NCBI RefSeq assembly: GCF_035582795.1
Contig: NC_134367.1
Location: forward strand, 126,501-190,500
Reading direction: 5' to 3'
Source of the DNA: Mycteria americana
Lineage: Eukaryota; Chordata; Aves; Ciconiiformes; Ciconiidae
Length of the DNA stretch: 64,000 bases
The notes below the pieces were generated by a model. That model did not search any database. It worked only from the letters and a program-made list of their open reading frames with translations, and was not told the DNA's origin. Position 1 is the first letter of the stretch, and each line of letters starts with the position of its first letter. Below, piece after piece: positions 1 through 12,129 of the stretch. A program made the position numbers and the translations under genes.

Positions 1-89
1 CTATCTATATCAATCACAGCATTGAATTTGTGTGCAATCACAAGCAGCTTGTTAGAAGGACACGTCTTGTTTACAGGGAGAGAGGACAC

Positions 90-165
90 ATGAACAGCAG
101 CCTCAGTGTCTTTCTTCATGCGCTCCTGTGTCTAATTTCCAGACAAAATTTGGCTTTGTATGCAG
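90..165 (+). CDS. FNDC4: FNDC4 coding exon 1 (signal peptide)
   Basis: Encodes about 25 residues, a hydrophobic leader (SLSVFLHALLCLI) ending LYA. It ends in phase 1 at GCAG|GTCTGT, and joining to exon 2 gives the junction LYAD-RPPSPV, which parallels the human VRAD-RPPSP junction. The donor is weak. A good acceptor-like site (TTTACAG) lies at 70-76, so this may be the second exon of the transcript. Confidence 0.75.
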
Positions 166-3100
166 GTCTGTGTACCTGTGTAGGATGCTGCCATGCTCTC
201 AGTGCTGTGAAATCTCAAAATGGTGATGGGTGCAGACCATGGGTCAATGAGGCCAGCTTTCCAAAGGATGGCAATGGCTGAGTGTTGCTGCCAGCTTTGC
301 AGCCGATGGCATTGCACTGCTGGGAAAGTCAGCTCTGCCTTCTGCATTGGGCTTTCCTCCCCACTCTAGAGCAGGGATTAATGCCAGGCAGATGAGATGG
401 CCAGATTGAGTTGCATAGTGTGTTTATTCCAAGCTGCCCCATTTTCCTGTCACAGTTGATATATAAATACTGTGTCTGGGCTGCTTCCTACGCAGTTCTG
501 GGTGGTGTGCCAGGCATTCGTGATGTGCACATCCACGGGGCTGCCCCAGAGCTTAGAGGAGCCTGATTTTGCCATCACAGTCTTGGCTGAAGAATTGCAT
601 TAATATAGGATTTGTTTGGACTTTCTGGACCCTACAGAAACACGGGACCTCCCTGCCAAGAATCTACTCTGTGCCCAGGCTGAGCAGGAGCATGTCATGC
701 CAGGCAGCCCTGCTTCTGCTAGTGCTGGAGCTGAATGAAGTAAACTTTCCAACAGATGAACATCTGAACAGCAGTGAAGGTACCTCAGATCTGCAAGCAG
801 ATGCCCTTGTGAAGAGCTGATGTGATTGTCATTCTCCTCTCTGATAGCAGGGTCTCTGCAGTGCTCTGAGACAGACTGCATGGACTTTTCTTTTCATGTG
901 ATTTTGAGCTGCAGGGACTGGTTAAATTGCCATGACAGCCTCTTAAACTCTGTAATTCTTTTTTGCTCAGGACAGACCTTCATGCATTTCCCATTTCGAT
1001 GTCTGCTAGGTGGAAGGAGCCTCCTGGGGGCTCTTTGTGTCCTTAGCTGGGTCTGGCAGCCTGGGCACGTGGTCAGCACTACTAATCCCTTTTACATGGA
1101 ACACGTATTATGAGCAATGGGCTATGTCTGCCACTGCAAGCAAGCCCTTTAGAGAAGAGCCAGTCAGATGCCTCGCAAGCTTGTCCTCCTTCCCCACTGT
1201 AGGACACTGCAGAGGGTGAGGTGTGCAGTGAGCACATTTCTCACCAACAGCCAAGCCGGGAGGAGTCCTGCCCAGTGAGCAAAGGCTGCCAAAGCCAGCA
1301 GGTGCCACAGAGGGGCAGCTGCACAGGCAGGGAGTAGCTCTGTGCCTGCACACTTCCCCCACACACAGTGGGCAGCTGCCCACTAGCCCAGTAAGCATTA
1401 TGCCATGCATGTGTTGCTGCTGGCAGGGACTCAGCCTTGTGCACCTGCTGTGCCAGTCCTCTCCTGGGGACAGATTCACTAGAGAAGCTGCTTCCTGTAG
1501 CCCTGGCCAATGTGCTGCCATGGGCAGATGTTGGAGATGCCCCCCATGGTGGTGTGCAGGGGCAAGTGCCTGTTCTGAGACATCTTCTTTTGCCTCTTTC
1601 CTGTGCCTTGCCTCGGTCCATCCCTGGCTCACCCAGACAGGCCACCGTCCCCTGTCAACGTGACTGTGACGCAGCTGAAGGCAAACTCTGCCACAGTCTC
1701 CTGGGACGTCCCAGAAGGAGACGTGGTCATCGGCTATGCCATCTTACAGCAGGTATCCAGGCTCTGTCCTCACGGGGCTGGGGCCCACTCTCACTGATTA
1801 CCAGCATGCTCCTATGTCAGCCCTTTTGCCACAGTTTGGAGCTCCTCTGGCACCTGCCTGAGGACACCTCTGCTGCTGAGCAGCCCTTGCCAGGGCACCC
1901 TGTCTGAGCCATCCATCCTGGTGGGAGGCAGCAGACAGTGGGCTGCGCTGGAGGTAGCTGTCCCTCCAGTGGCTTCCCTGCGATTTCTCTGGATAAGGAT
2001 GGTGCTTCAACCATGACATAACCCTTCTTTGCTTGCCTTGCTCCGCCTCCACAGCCCCAGACGATGGTGGCTTCTCCAGGGAGGTGCCTGGCTCTCAGGC
2101 CACGTAGGGATGCTGCATAGCAAAGTGCTGGCCAGCCTGGCCCACCCCAGGGGTGGATGATTGCCCGGGAAGGGAGGAGTAAGGGCAGTGTGCCCAGCAC
2201 AGCCCTGCAGACAGGGGCCTGTGCCTGGTGCAGCTGGGAACAGCCTCCTGGGAATGACAGCTCTTCACTCTGGCAGCGGCAAGATGGACAGATGCAGCGC
2301 TTCATCCGGGAGGTGAACACCACCAACCGGGCCTGCGTGCTGTGGGACTTGGCGGAGGATGCTGATTACATCATCCAGGTGCAGAGCATCGGCCTGTACG
2401 GAGAAAGCCAGGCCAGTAAGCGTGTCCACTTCCGGACCCTGAAGGAGACCGACCGCCTCCCTTCCAACAGCTCCAACCAAGGTGAGGCAGCTCCTTCCAG
2501 CTCGCCCAGGTGCCGCTGGTGGAGCCACACCTGGAGGTCTCCACAGCACACGGGCAGGGATCCAGCAGCCAGGGAGGAAGGTGCTGCCCTGAGCAGCAGG
2601 CTGCTTGGGATACGCAGGGTAGCAAGGTTGTATAGGCTGCTGTTGTATCCGCTATGGCCATGATAATGTCCCCAAGCCCTAGTTTACAGCCCTCCTATCC
2701 CAGGTCTTGGCACCCTATTCAGCTAAGCAGGCTGTGGCCAGGACAACTGCTGTGGCCTGCTCAGCTGCTGCCCATAGGAAGCAAATATTGAAGGGGCTCT
2801 CAGATATCCCAGCCTGCAAGCTACCAAAGCACAAATGACAGACCCCCACAGTCTCCTTTCCTATTCATATCCATGTTGTGCCTTCTTGCCTTGGGGTTGC
2901 CTACATGCTGGTCCATGAGAGATGATCCAAGAATCCAAAAGAAATGATGCCCAGAGGAGGTCCACTGGGCACAGGAGTCTGCCTCCAGCACTAGCCATAA
3001 GAGGTGGACTTGAGAAGAGTATAACAGGGCAAACAGATGGCTTACTTTCCTCAGAACTTTTGTTTTCCTCTCAGGGCCTTCCTAACCTGCCCTGGTCCCT

Positions 3101-6100
3101 ACATAGGGAGTAACCTCAGTGATTTCTTCCATGCATTGTGCAGTCCCTACTTGAACCCAAACAAGCTGTTAGAAACCCTGACTGCCTTTGGTAGCGAAGA
3201 TAGTTTATCTGACACAGGAAAGCCACAGGCTGCATGTTCTCTCCCCAGCCAAGATGTCATCCCACACCCATCCTTGTTCGGGGGAGGTGGGCCTCTCTTC
3301 TCTGGAGCTCCTTCTCAGATCCTCGAGTGTTGCTGGTCCTGAAGTAGGTTCTGGTGGGAGGGTATCTGCTGCCAGCCCTGCCTGGGTTCTCTTTGCTGCA
3401 GGTGACATCACCATGGAAGGGCTGGACAAAGACAGGCAGCTGCAGACAGGAGAGATTATCATCATCGTGGCTGTGCTGCTCATGTGGGCAGGTGAGTGCC
3501 ACAGGCAACGTTCTGGCAGGCTGGGGCAGAGGTGCGATCCAGGGTCTACGAAGAGGATGGGGCTCAAGAGAGTGCAGAGGCATATTGGTATGGGTCTGGC
3601 ATCCTTTCCAGTAAGTCCATTGAGTCTGTAGGAGCTCAAGCCAGTGGGGTAAAAGGAGCAACCACAGCCACTGCTCAGCAGTGATGGTCTGGAGCGTGTG
3701 GGCTGGCTTGCCTGACTGCTGTGTTGGAAGAGCAGGAGACAATGTGGGACCCAAGCAATACAGAATTACAAGGTGGGAGCATCCCAGCTGACATTAACTA
3801 TCATGTAACTTGGGCCTTAGCTAGCTTGTCTGACATCTGATAACATTGCTGCACTGGCTGGTAGTGGCTGTGCCTCAATCTGGTAAAATTGTCAGCTGGG
3901 TGATTTGCTCCTGTACAGCACCTGATTAAAGCCAGTGCTCTAGCAAACAGTGGATTGCCCTGGGAGCAAAGAAGACTAGGAGATAACAGTCAGCTCCTGA
4001 CTGGTCACATGCAGCTGCTGTGAATGGGAAGTCATTTGTCCCCTACTCCCTTCCCAGTAAATGTGGATTTTCTAGTGCCATCTTGCAGGAATCTCTCCTT
4101 GTCCTGGCCTTGAACACTTTTCTAGTGCACTGGAAGAAAATACAAGATGGCTGCTGCTAGCTTACACCTCGTGCAGGTTGGTGTGTCAGAGTGCCAACAG
4201 GGAGAAATCAGTTCCAGTCTGCGGGTGGCTGTGATAATGCACTGTGGTTTGAATGGGTCCAACACATCTAATGATTATAGTTCAAAGCATTGCTCCAGGG
4301 TCCTGCATCCAGGGTACCAAGGTGTGGGACGTGTGCTGCCTGAGATGGGTGGTGTACAACCATGACAGAGTGACTGACCTCGCAGTCAGTTTGCAAGACA
4401 GGACAAAGCCAAAGGCTGGCTTTTGTGAGGGTCGTAAGCATTGGACCAATAACTTTAGTGCCTTGCTGGAGGCACTCAGAAACCCACTCAGCTGCTCACT
4501 GACCTCAAGGGCTGTCCCTCTCCGAGTGCCTCAACATCTGCCTTCAGCCTCAGAGCCCTGAGCCATAGGCACCGAGCACCTCACGTGTGCCCTGATGGCT
4601 TTAGCCACATCCATGCCTCATCTGCCCAAGGAGACTAGCCTGGCCACACATGCTGAGGTGCCTGGGGTGGTCCAGGCTGACACAGGTGGAGGGTGTGGGT
4701 GACCAGCATGCCAGGGTGCCCTGGGCCTGACTGCTCTCCAGCTGGGATGCTGCGGGGAGGGGAGGCAGGGGGCAGCCAGCGTGAGGGAGTCCTTCATCCC
4801 CCGTCTTTTGGCAGCCGTGATCGCCCTCTTCTGCAGACAGTATGACATCATCAAGGACAATGATTCCAACAACAACAAGGAAAAGACAAAGCCATCCTCG
4901 GAGCACAGCACGCCAGAGCGACCGAGCGGAGGGCTGCTGCGGAGCAAGGTGAGTGGGGAGGGCTGACAGGAGGGATGGCATATGACGTCTGCTGTGACTT
5001 GCTGCCTGGACAGGTTCTGGCTCTCTCCAGAAACAGAAACACCCCAGCTCATGCTCTCACCCTACAAACTGAGGGGTTTTAGGGTGCAGTGAGCCCTGGT
5101 CTCTCTGTGGCAGTGTGTGTGCCCCATGTGTGATTGCAGGAGAAACACTGGAAGAGACGGCAGCTGGGATGGCTCCCACATTGCAGTGTGGTACCCGTCC
5201 TCTCACTGTAACAGCCCCTTCACCATGCCCCTCCATGACTGCACCTCTTCTGCGTCCCATAGACAGGTCTAGCTAGCTCCTGCCTGTTCAGGCAAGAGGT
5301 GGACAAGCTGGGCAGCTGTTCTTATGGTTCCTGCACTGGTCTATTGCTGCTCGCCCTCTGCCTTCACTGGGGCCTGGTCCAGGCCATCAGCACACAAGTC
5401 ATTCATGGGAAGAACCCCAGAGCCCCTTCCCCACCCTAATGGAGATACTGTGCAGGGCTATGGATAGGGAGGGAGCAGCACTTTCATCTGGCTGTTCCCT
5501 CAGCACCTGACACTTCTCCCTTTGTTACTTGATAAAGACAGTGATTTATAACCCTGATGCGCATGCTCTAACGAGACCTTGCATTAGGTTTTCCCTTGTG
5601 TCTCATCTGCCTCCTCTATTGATGGTGGGAACTCTACTCACTGTGTTGCCTAACTGCCCCTCTGCTTCCACATCTTGGTTTCCAGCAGATGCCAGGAGCA
5701 GAAACTTCCTGTTTGGACTTCAAGGCCCCAGTTCTCCTCCTCCAGATTTTCCAGCTACCTGATTACTCCTTGCCAAAAAGGTCCCTCCTCTTGGATCCCT
5801 GCTCCAAACTGACCCTGTTCATATAGGGCTGCAAAGGCAGGTGCAAAGGCCTGTTCCTGCTGCTTGCAAATATCACCTGTACAGGGCTGATGCACCTCAG
5901 TTTGTCTTCTTGCATTCACCATACTCTTGCCATCCTTGCAGGTGACAACACTGCAAGTTTATTCTTGCAGTCTTTAATTACAAAGCTGGGAACAAGGTAT
6001 AGGAAAGAAAAAGCTCTGCATTCGCTTCCCCTCCTGGCTTCAGGACCAAGCTGCTGTAAAGTAGCAGACAATGGTGCAGCTCTTGATCTGAGCCCTGTTA

Positions 6101-7032
6101 TAAAGTGTGGTCATGGGGACACTCGCCTTCTGCACCCTGCTTCCACATGAAAGGGCTGAGCTACAAAACACATGTGCAGCAACCAGGACCCCTTCCCTTC
6201 CCAGCACCTTCTCTGAATTCACATATCTTCTGTGCTCTGCAATGAGCACATTCCTTCTAGTGTAAAGTGCCTGCTCATGTTTGCAACAGTTTTTGAGAAA
6301 ATCCACCTTGCCACCTGCAGCCTTTAGTTCCCTTGGCACACGCCAGAGCTGTTATGAGGGCCATGGCAGTGAGACGTGCCTGGCACTCAGCAGGCCTCAT
6401 CTGTCCCTCCACGCTAGTCATCCCATGCTTTGTGGATTCTCTGCCCCATGGCAGATGTCCTCCTACCCCCTCACTTACCTTTTCTGCTCTAACCCTGCAC
6501 CTACCTCCTGTCCAAGGGGATCAGGTGTAGCATGACTAGCACTAGGGACAAGATAGAAATCACCAGACGTCTGCAAGCCCTGGAGGCTGAAGAGTGTGGG
6601 GCAGGGGGGGCTGGTTCACCCAGGAGTACTGGGGCACAGCAGTGGGCAGAAAGGCTTCCTGGGGAGGCAAGTGTGTGGTTGAAGGGACTCACCTGGAGGG
6701 AGGCACCAGGCGATGCAGCTGAGCTACCTAAACCTTTCTGCCAGGAAGACACATCAGTGCAAAAGGCCATGGTTTCAGGGTTAGCTCCCTTGGTCTCCTG
6801 AGGCAGACGCTGAAGCCAGGTCCCTGCTGCAGCTCACCCACCTCAGGTCAGAGGGCTCAGCTGCAGCTGGCAGCCCTTTTGCAGAGGAGGTCTGCTGGTC
6901 TTAGTGCCTGCCGTGGGAGGTTGGGGGCTCTGCTGTGTAGTCTGCATCCCAGGGGCTTAGCAAAGCAGGGCCTTAAAGCAGATTTTTCTCTCATAGAAGA
7001 AGTCTCCCTCGGTCAATATAATTGAGGTGTAA
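90..7032 (+). CDS. FNDC4: FNDC4, fibronectin type III domain-containing protein 4 (six coding exons)
   Basis: Spliced CDS of 657 nt in exons 90-165, 1637-1752, 2277-2481, 3402-3491, 4815-4948 and 6997-7032, all in compatible phase and giving 218 residues (human is about 234). It encodes a type I membrane protein of the irisin family: signal peptide about 1-25, one fibronectin type III domain about 27-120, a stalk, a transmembrane segment about 148-170 (IIIIVAVLLMW then AVIALFC), and a short cytoplasmic tail ending VNIIEV. N-glycosylation sequons NVT and NTT are visible. In the family the ectodomain is shed and acts as a secreted anti-inflammatory factor; that is family knowledge, not seen here. 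FNDC4 is preferred over FNDC5 because of the RPPSPVNVTV start of the domain, the DRLPSNSS linker, the KKSPSVN tail and synteny with IFT172. The ATG at 90 is the first ATG in the frame; the frame stays open to the window edge, so a 5' UTR exon or extra N-terminal sequence upstream is possible. Confidence 0.93.
1637..1752 (+). CDS. FNDC4: FNDC4 coding exon 2 (FN3 domain, first half)
   Basis: Starts after CACCCAG and ends at CAG|GTATCC. Encodes RPPSPVNVTV, then the ANSATVSWDVPEG and VVIGYAI strands of the fibronectin type III fold. 116 nt, phase 1 in and phase 0 out. Confidence 0.95.
2277..2481 (+). CDS. FNDC4: FNDC4 coding exon 3 (FN3 domain, second half)
   Basis: Starts after CTCTGGCAG and ends at CAAG|GTGAGG. 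Encodes REVNTTNRACVLWDLAED, the IQVQSIGLYGES strand and the linker DRLPSNSSNQG. 205 nt, phase 0 in and phase 1 out. Confidence 0.96.
3402..3491 (+). CDS. FNDC4: FNDC4 coding exon 4 (stalk and first part of TM)
   Basis: Starts after TTTGCTGCAG and ends at GCAG|GTGAGT. Encodes ITMEGLDKDRQLQTGE followed by IIIIVAVLLMW, the first part of the membrane helix. 90 nt, phase 1 in and out. Confidence 0.95.
4815..4948 (+). CDS. FNDC4: FNDC4 coding exon 5 (TM end and cytoplasmic tail)
   Basis: Starts after TTTTGGCAG and ends at GCAAG|GTGAGT. Encodes AVIALFCRQYDIIKDNDSNN, which is nearly identical to the mammalian protein, then a variable tail rich in Lys, Ser and Pro. 134 nt, ends in phase 0. Confidence 0.95.
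6997..7032 (+). CDS. FNDC4: FNDC4 coding exon 6 (last 11 codons and stop)
   Basis: Starts after the pyrimidine tract and acceptor TTTTTCTCTCATAG. Encodes KKSPSVNIIEV then TAA, matching the conserved family C-terminus (KKSPSINTIDV in human). The exon then continues as 3' UTR. Confidence 0.92.
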   Translation, partial: KKSPSVNIIEV

Positions 7033-8690
7033 GTGCAGCACCAGCTCTGCATCTGGGGTCCTGGGCGTCCTGCCAGAGCCAAAGCAGGCCTTGGAAGAAG
7101 AGGCAGCACCAGGCGCCCAGCCTGGAACTCTGCATGCGAAGATCCGTGTATCAGAACTTACGCTTTCCCGAGAGCGCCTGTCCAGGGATGTGCATGGAGC
7201 CAGCTCCCAGCCGTGCATGCAGAGCACGGCCCTGCCCATCCCGCATGCCTGGCCTCGCTCCCCTGCCACTGTGGAGCGTGGATCTGAGACAAGGTGGGGG
7301 GCCCACACCACCAGCCCAGGGGGGCAAGCCTAGGGGAGCAGAGGGGCTGCGCACTGGCTTGGCCAAAGGCCTGGGTGCAACCATGTGGCACCGGACGCCT
7401 GTCTGGCAGGCAGCCTGGAGCAGACCTTGCTCTCAGCCGCTGTGTCTGGGCTCGGAGGGCTGCCTGCGGAGGGTGGGAGCTGCTCCCCTTTTGGCCCTGA
7501 GACTGAGGGGATGGGGCAGTGCAGGCATTTGCCCCAGCACCACCAGGGAAGTCATGGCCAGGTGGCAGGAGGGTTTGTCTGTGGGGCTGGACCCAGCTGA
7601 AGAGTGGATCACTGCTGGAGAACAGGACTCCACTGCACCCCATCATTGCCATGCAGGGGCTCAAAGGCCTCTCCCTGCTGCAGGGGACAAAGACACAAAC
7701 GAGCATGAGGAGCTAGTGCTGCCACAGTGCCTGGCCAGCCTGCAGAGCATGTAGCCAGGGCAGGGAGTGGTGGTAGGAGCCATTCTGTGGGGTGGTGTGA
7801 GCAGGCACCAGAGCGTGGCTGTAGCTTAGCCATTTCCCTAGTAGGGCTCAGCCCTGACACATGCAAGCTGTTTGTGGGGGAGCTGCTTAGCACCCTGTGA
7901 GCAGTGCGATGCCTGTGCTGCCTGGAGGAGATAACATGGTGAGGCCCAGCAGAGTCTCAGTGGGCTCAGCAGGATGTGCACTGCAGAGCTCATCACCACT
8001 CTGGGGACAACCCTAGCTCCAACAGCATCACATCCCGCTCCTGGCTCCTTCTGTCTTGCGGGGGCTATGGTCACTGCTGATGCTTCCGCTCCTGGAGCTG
8101 GTCCCATGGCCTGCACCAGGTTGGCTGATGTGACACAGACCTGTTGGAAAGGGATGGCCCTGAATGCCCACAGCTGGTGGACTGCTGGCTTGCTGTCATC
8201 TGCCCGGTCTGCCTGCTCGTGCAAGGACAACATGAGCCATCGACCACCCTGGGGCTGGTGAAGAGGTGATGTCTGGACTGTGGTTGTTTGCTCCCCAGAG
8301 CCTGCAGGCAGAAGTCTCTCACTGGGTGTCTGCACTGCTCTGTGTCCAAGGCTGAGGCTAGGCCCAAGCATGCCTTCTTGCCAGTAGTAGAAGGGAACAG
8401 GGTGATATGAGGAGACTCTCTGCTGCAGAGGTGGCAGCTGGTGCCCTGGCTGCTGCTCTCCCTCCATGCTCTGTGGCCTGTCACTGAGCTGGGGTGCTGA
8501 CTCTGCAGCCCTGGACTCAAGCATCACAGGATCCAGTGTCTTCCAGGAATAAACCTCCCAGTAAAGCACTTTCAGGACTCTTCCTTCCAGGTGCTGCTCA
8601 GCTCCTGCTGCAGGACTAGGTGGGGAAGGGACAAGATAAGCAGCTCCCTGTGGTAGGGTCTTTTCAATAAAAGCATCCTGGCTCAAAGGC
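7033..8690 (+). other. FNDC4: FNDC4 3' UTR (inferred)
   Basis: No further coding signal on the + strand follows the stop. Two canonical AATAAA signals occur at 8548-8553 and 8666-8671. The second is followed within about 50 bp by a long TG-rich tract that could serve as the GU-rich downstream element. The 3' end near 8,690 is an inference. Confidence 0.55.
8666..8671 (+). terminator. FNDC4 poly(A) signal AATAAA
   Basis: Canonical hexamer followed by a TG-rich tract from about 8717. An alternative AATAAA lies at 8548-8553. Confidence 0.55.
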
Positions 8691-8716
8691 AGCATCCTCC
8701 CTGCAGAGTTGCAGGT

Positions 8717-8778
8717 CTGTGCATGTGTGTGCGTGTGTGCGTGTGTGCGTGCGCATGTGCGTGTGTGCGCGTGTGTAC
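8717..8778. repeat. TG-rich microsatellite
   Basis: About 62 bp of alternating purine-pyrimidine sequence, TGTGTGCG-type units interrupted by GCGCATG. It could adopt Z-DNA and sits just past the FNDC4 poly(A) signal. Confidence 0.9.
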
Positions 8779-11389
8779 GAGCACTTCTTGAACATGTGCG
8801 CATGGCCCTTAGGAGACCTGTTCTTGCATGCTGCGCCTGCATGCTGCAGGTCCTCTAAGGTCGTCTTGCACACCTCTCTGGCCCTCAAGGGCGTGCCAGT
8901 GCTGCATGCTGGGCCATGTCATGCTGCTGGACAAGTCGCAGGTACAGACTGTGCCACTGAGGATGGCATCACAGCTGCTTTCTCTGCACAAACAAAACAG
9001 GCTGCAGAGAGCAGAGACACCCTGGCAGCAAGGCCAGGAAGGAGGATGAGGCCAGATCCCAGCAGGCTGCTGGCCAGAGAGGGCTTGCTGCTCCCTGGTC
9101 AGGCGAGGAGGGACTACCTGAGGAGCAAAAGCACCATGGTGGTGGTGGGCAGGTGCTGCTGTGCTGTAACTTGGGCTGCACAGAGCATGGCCATAGCTCC
9201 AGAGAGACAAGGCACCTTGTTTTGCCAGCTAACTTTTGGGTTTTAGGGACATAGATTAAAAAAATTAGGGCTGTCAGGGAAATACAAGAGTTTTTAAAAA
9301 GCTCTGGCACCCTGGAAAATGTTTAGAGGTACTATCCTGGAGGGTCAGACCAGACACATGCCTACATGAGTTCTTTAACCAGACCAGAGGTGCACACAAA
9401 GAAACAAAGGAGCATGATGTGCAGCAGAGTTGAGGAGCTGGGGGAGGCACCAAAAAAATGTATGTCAAAATGCAGTGGTTGTGGCCAAATAAAAAAAGAA
9501 CATAAAAGTCTGTCACATTAAGTGTAAAATCAGGGTGTGGTGTTGAGGCAAAAAAGACACCACCACCACCACCACCCCCCAAAAAAAAAACGCCAAGCCA
9601 CCACCACTCCTTTCTCAGACCATGGCAGTGCCAGAAGGCAGGGAGCTGCAGAGATGAGCGCTGCACAGGAAAAGCAGCAGCGATGTTGGACAAAGGTATT
9701 TTCTGAGGCACGCACAAGCACCCAGCCCGCGAATGAGTCTGGCAGCACCAGCACAGGACAGTGCAAATGCCTGACACAGTGATAGGGCAGAGCAGGACAT
9801 GTACATACATACAGAGGCACACCCCCATCCGCCCTGCAGCACCACAGTGGCCCAAGGAAAGGGCTGTATGGCTCATGCTGAGCAATTCTGGCACACCAAT
9901 TTAAGAGATGTTGGACAGTGTTAGCACGTGTGTGGGTGATGGTGAACCCGTTGCTAGCTTGTACATCACTAAAAAAGAACAGACTTGGCAAAGGGTCTCT
10001 CACACACACAAGGCTGAGATGGGGGGGGGGGGGGCAGGGAAGCAGTTCACTCACTGCAGCAACAGCTGGTTAAAGCCAGGAATAATGGCAGAACTGGCAC
10101 CCATGAAGTCCTGCAAGAAGCCATACAGGGCTGCAGCGTTCAGCATAGTCACAGCAAAGAGCACACTGCAGCAACCATGAGTCCCAGGGAGAGAGACTTA
10201 AACTGCTTGGAGCACTTCTGTCTGGAGATGTGACAGCTACCAGGCAGCAGGGTAGAGCCCACTGCCCTCCCCAGTGGCATGAGATGGTGAACAATTATTC
10301 ACAGGACAAGAGCAAAGGGCGAGTGAAGCAATCGGCATGCGCCGGCATTAGCAGCAGCGTTGTCCACCCCTCAGCACTACCTGCAGTACTCAGCTGCAGG
10401 ACAGCATAGATGCCAAGCATCCTGGTTCAGCACAGGGCAGGAAGCCACATCAAGGGCTGTTAAACTCACACCACCAACAGGTCAGCTATCCCTCAATGCT
10501 GGAAGCTGAGGACCTGACAAGGACCTGCTCACCCTAACAACCCCAATAACATCTACAGGTTGCTCTGTGCCCTCAGCTGCGGGAGGAAAGGCATGAGACC
10601 AGGACTCAACGTGCAAAACCACAAGCGAGAAAAAGAGTGCACAGCCTTTGACTGACCTGCAGGGACCCAAGCCTCCCCAGAGTGCAAGCCTTCCCCACAG
10701 CACCTGCCTACAGCACTCACTGGCAGACCAGCTCTTGCTGCCCCAGGCTGCACGCAGTGAGTACTGCTCAGCTGGGGCTGTGTCACCAGCCTTAGAAGGG
10801 GAGATCTGCTGTGATGTGACAGGAACCCAGCAGCAAGGTCTGTTACTTGCCAGAGAAACCAAACATCCTGTTGGCTGCAGCCTCCCCTGCTCTGTCTGGG
10901 GAAGGAAACCAAGTGCACAGCTTGCCTACATATCCAGACCACAGCCGGGCGTGCAGCAGGGCAAAGGCACCCCAGAGCAGAGCAGGCACACAGGGGGAGA
11001 GGTTGAGACCTACTGGCACGGGGCGGGGGGGGGGGTTGTGTCCTCCCTGGCCTCAGCATGGTCAGCTGTCAGCTCCCGCCAGTGCAGATAACATTCACAG
11101 GTGCTCAAGACACACCAGTCCAGCACAGCCTGGACTAGCTGCCCCCCAGATAACAAGGGCCACCCTGGGCCCCGGCAGCCCTTAGCACAGGGGGAACAGC
11201 TCCCTCAGGACCTGCAGCTGAGGAAGACATAGGAGCTCCAGGGCAGCTGCAAGCTCCATGAGCTCGGGGCACAGCCCAGGCCCCCACCGCAGGCAAGGAA
11301 GCCTCACTGCAGGCAGCACAGGAGAGGCACAGCACCTTGCACACTTGTGCATGGCACCCTATCCAGCACTCAAACCCAAATGACAACAG
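8779..11389. other. Intergenic region between FNDC4 and the ARH-like gene
   Basis: No exon with family resemblance was found on either strand. The stretch holds a (CAC)n-C-A10 tract at about 9558-9590, 14 consecutive G at 10021-10034 and 11 consecutive G at 11025-11035. Open frames here lack splice context and look random. Confidence 0.6.
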
Positions 11390-11401
11390 TAAAAAACTCA
11401 G

Positions 11402-11407
11402 TTTATT
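11402..11407 (-). terminator. ARH-like gene poly(A) signal
   Basis: Minus-strand AATAAA (TTTATT on the + strand), followed on the minus strand by T-rich sequence (GTTTTTTACTGTTGTC). It is the only minus-strand AATAAA noticed between 9,000 and 15,400, and implies a 3' UTR of about 410 nt. Confidence 0.6.
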
Positions 11408-11814
11408 TCCCTATAAAGGCAGAGCTTTCCTTTAAAAACCAGCTCATTTCACTTGTGAGAGGGTGTGGGACTGAACTGCAGGGGCAAGGCCTTCCTCACT
11501 CACTCCTCCAGGCCAAGAGCTATTGCTCCCTGAGGGTCACACATGCCAACCAAGTCCTTCACCATCTCCAGAGGGCTACTCAGCCTCAGCTGGTCCCCAA
11601 CTGCCACCATGAGGAGCAAGGCAGGAAAAACAAGTGAGGCAGGTCAGACACAGTGCAGTCCCAGGCACACTGGCTGCACCCTGCAGGCTCAGAGCACGTG
11701 GGGTGGCTCTGTATGCACTGGGAGTGGGCAGAGCGAGGAGCACCACCCCGAGCGAGGAGCACCACTCAGGCGGTCCACCAGCCCGAGCTGGGAGCAACTG
11801 CAGTTTGAGGCGGT

Positions 11815-12129
11815 TCATGCAGGCAGAGAGCAGGACAAGGAGCAGGTGTCGCAGTCTGTGCACTGCATGGCAGCGGTGCCAGCAGTCCCCGTGCCTGGTG
11901 AGCAGTGCCAGGGGCAGGCACTCTCTGCCTGGGTGCAGGCACAGGGTGAATCCTGAGTGGCTGGTCCATTGCTGCAGAGATTTGGCTTATCCCAGGGGAG
12001 TCTTGGGGCCAGCAGTGGGGAGGTCTCCAACCCCTCCCAGCCCCTTCCAGCTGTCTGGGTGTTGCCCCAAACGGTAGCACAGTAGCTGTGCAGTGGGAGA
12101 GCTCGCTCTGGGCACAAGAGGTGCTGACT
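11815..12129 (-). CDS. ARH-like gene, candidate last coding exon
   Basis: Strong pyrimidine tract and acceptor CCTCTTCCTTTTCAG, phase 0. Encodes 104 residues to a TGA at 11815-11817. [16 protein letters not shown] resembles the LDLRAP1 end LSPVDWDKPDSSG. The part after that is Cys-rich and has no counterpart in LDLRAP1, and the acidic DDLFSF end is absent. Confidence 0.5.
   Translation of the reverse strand, partial: SQHLLCPERALPLHSYCATVWGNTQTAGRGWEGLETSPLLAPRLPWDKPNLCSNGPATQDSPCACTQAESACPWHCSPGTGTAGTAAMQCTDCDTCSLSCSLPA

Noticed and set aside
30-89. Upstream in-frame start for FNDC4 at position 30
   Set aside because: The codon there is GTG, not ATG; the first ATG in the frame is at 90.
7838-8842. 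334-codon minus-strand open frame
   Set aside because: Antisense to the FNDC4 3' UTR, begins within the TG repeat (His-Thr repeats) and has no family resemblance.
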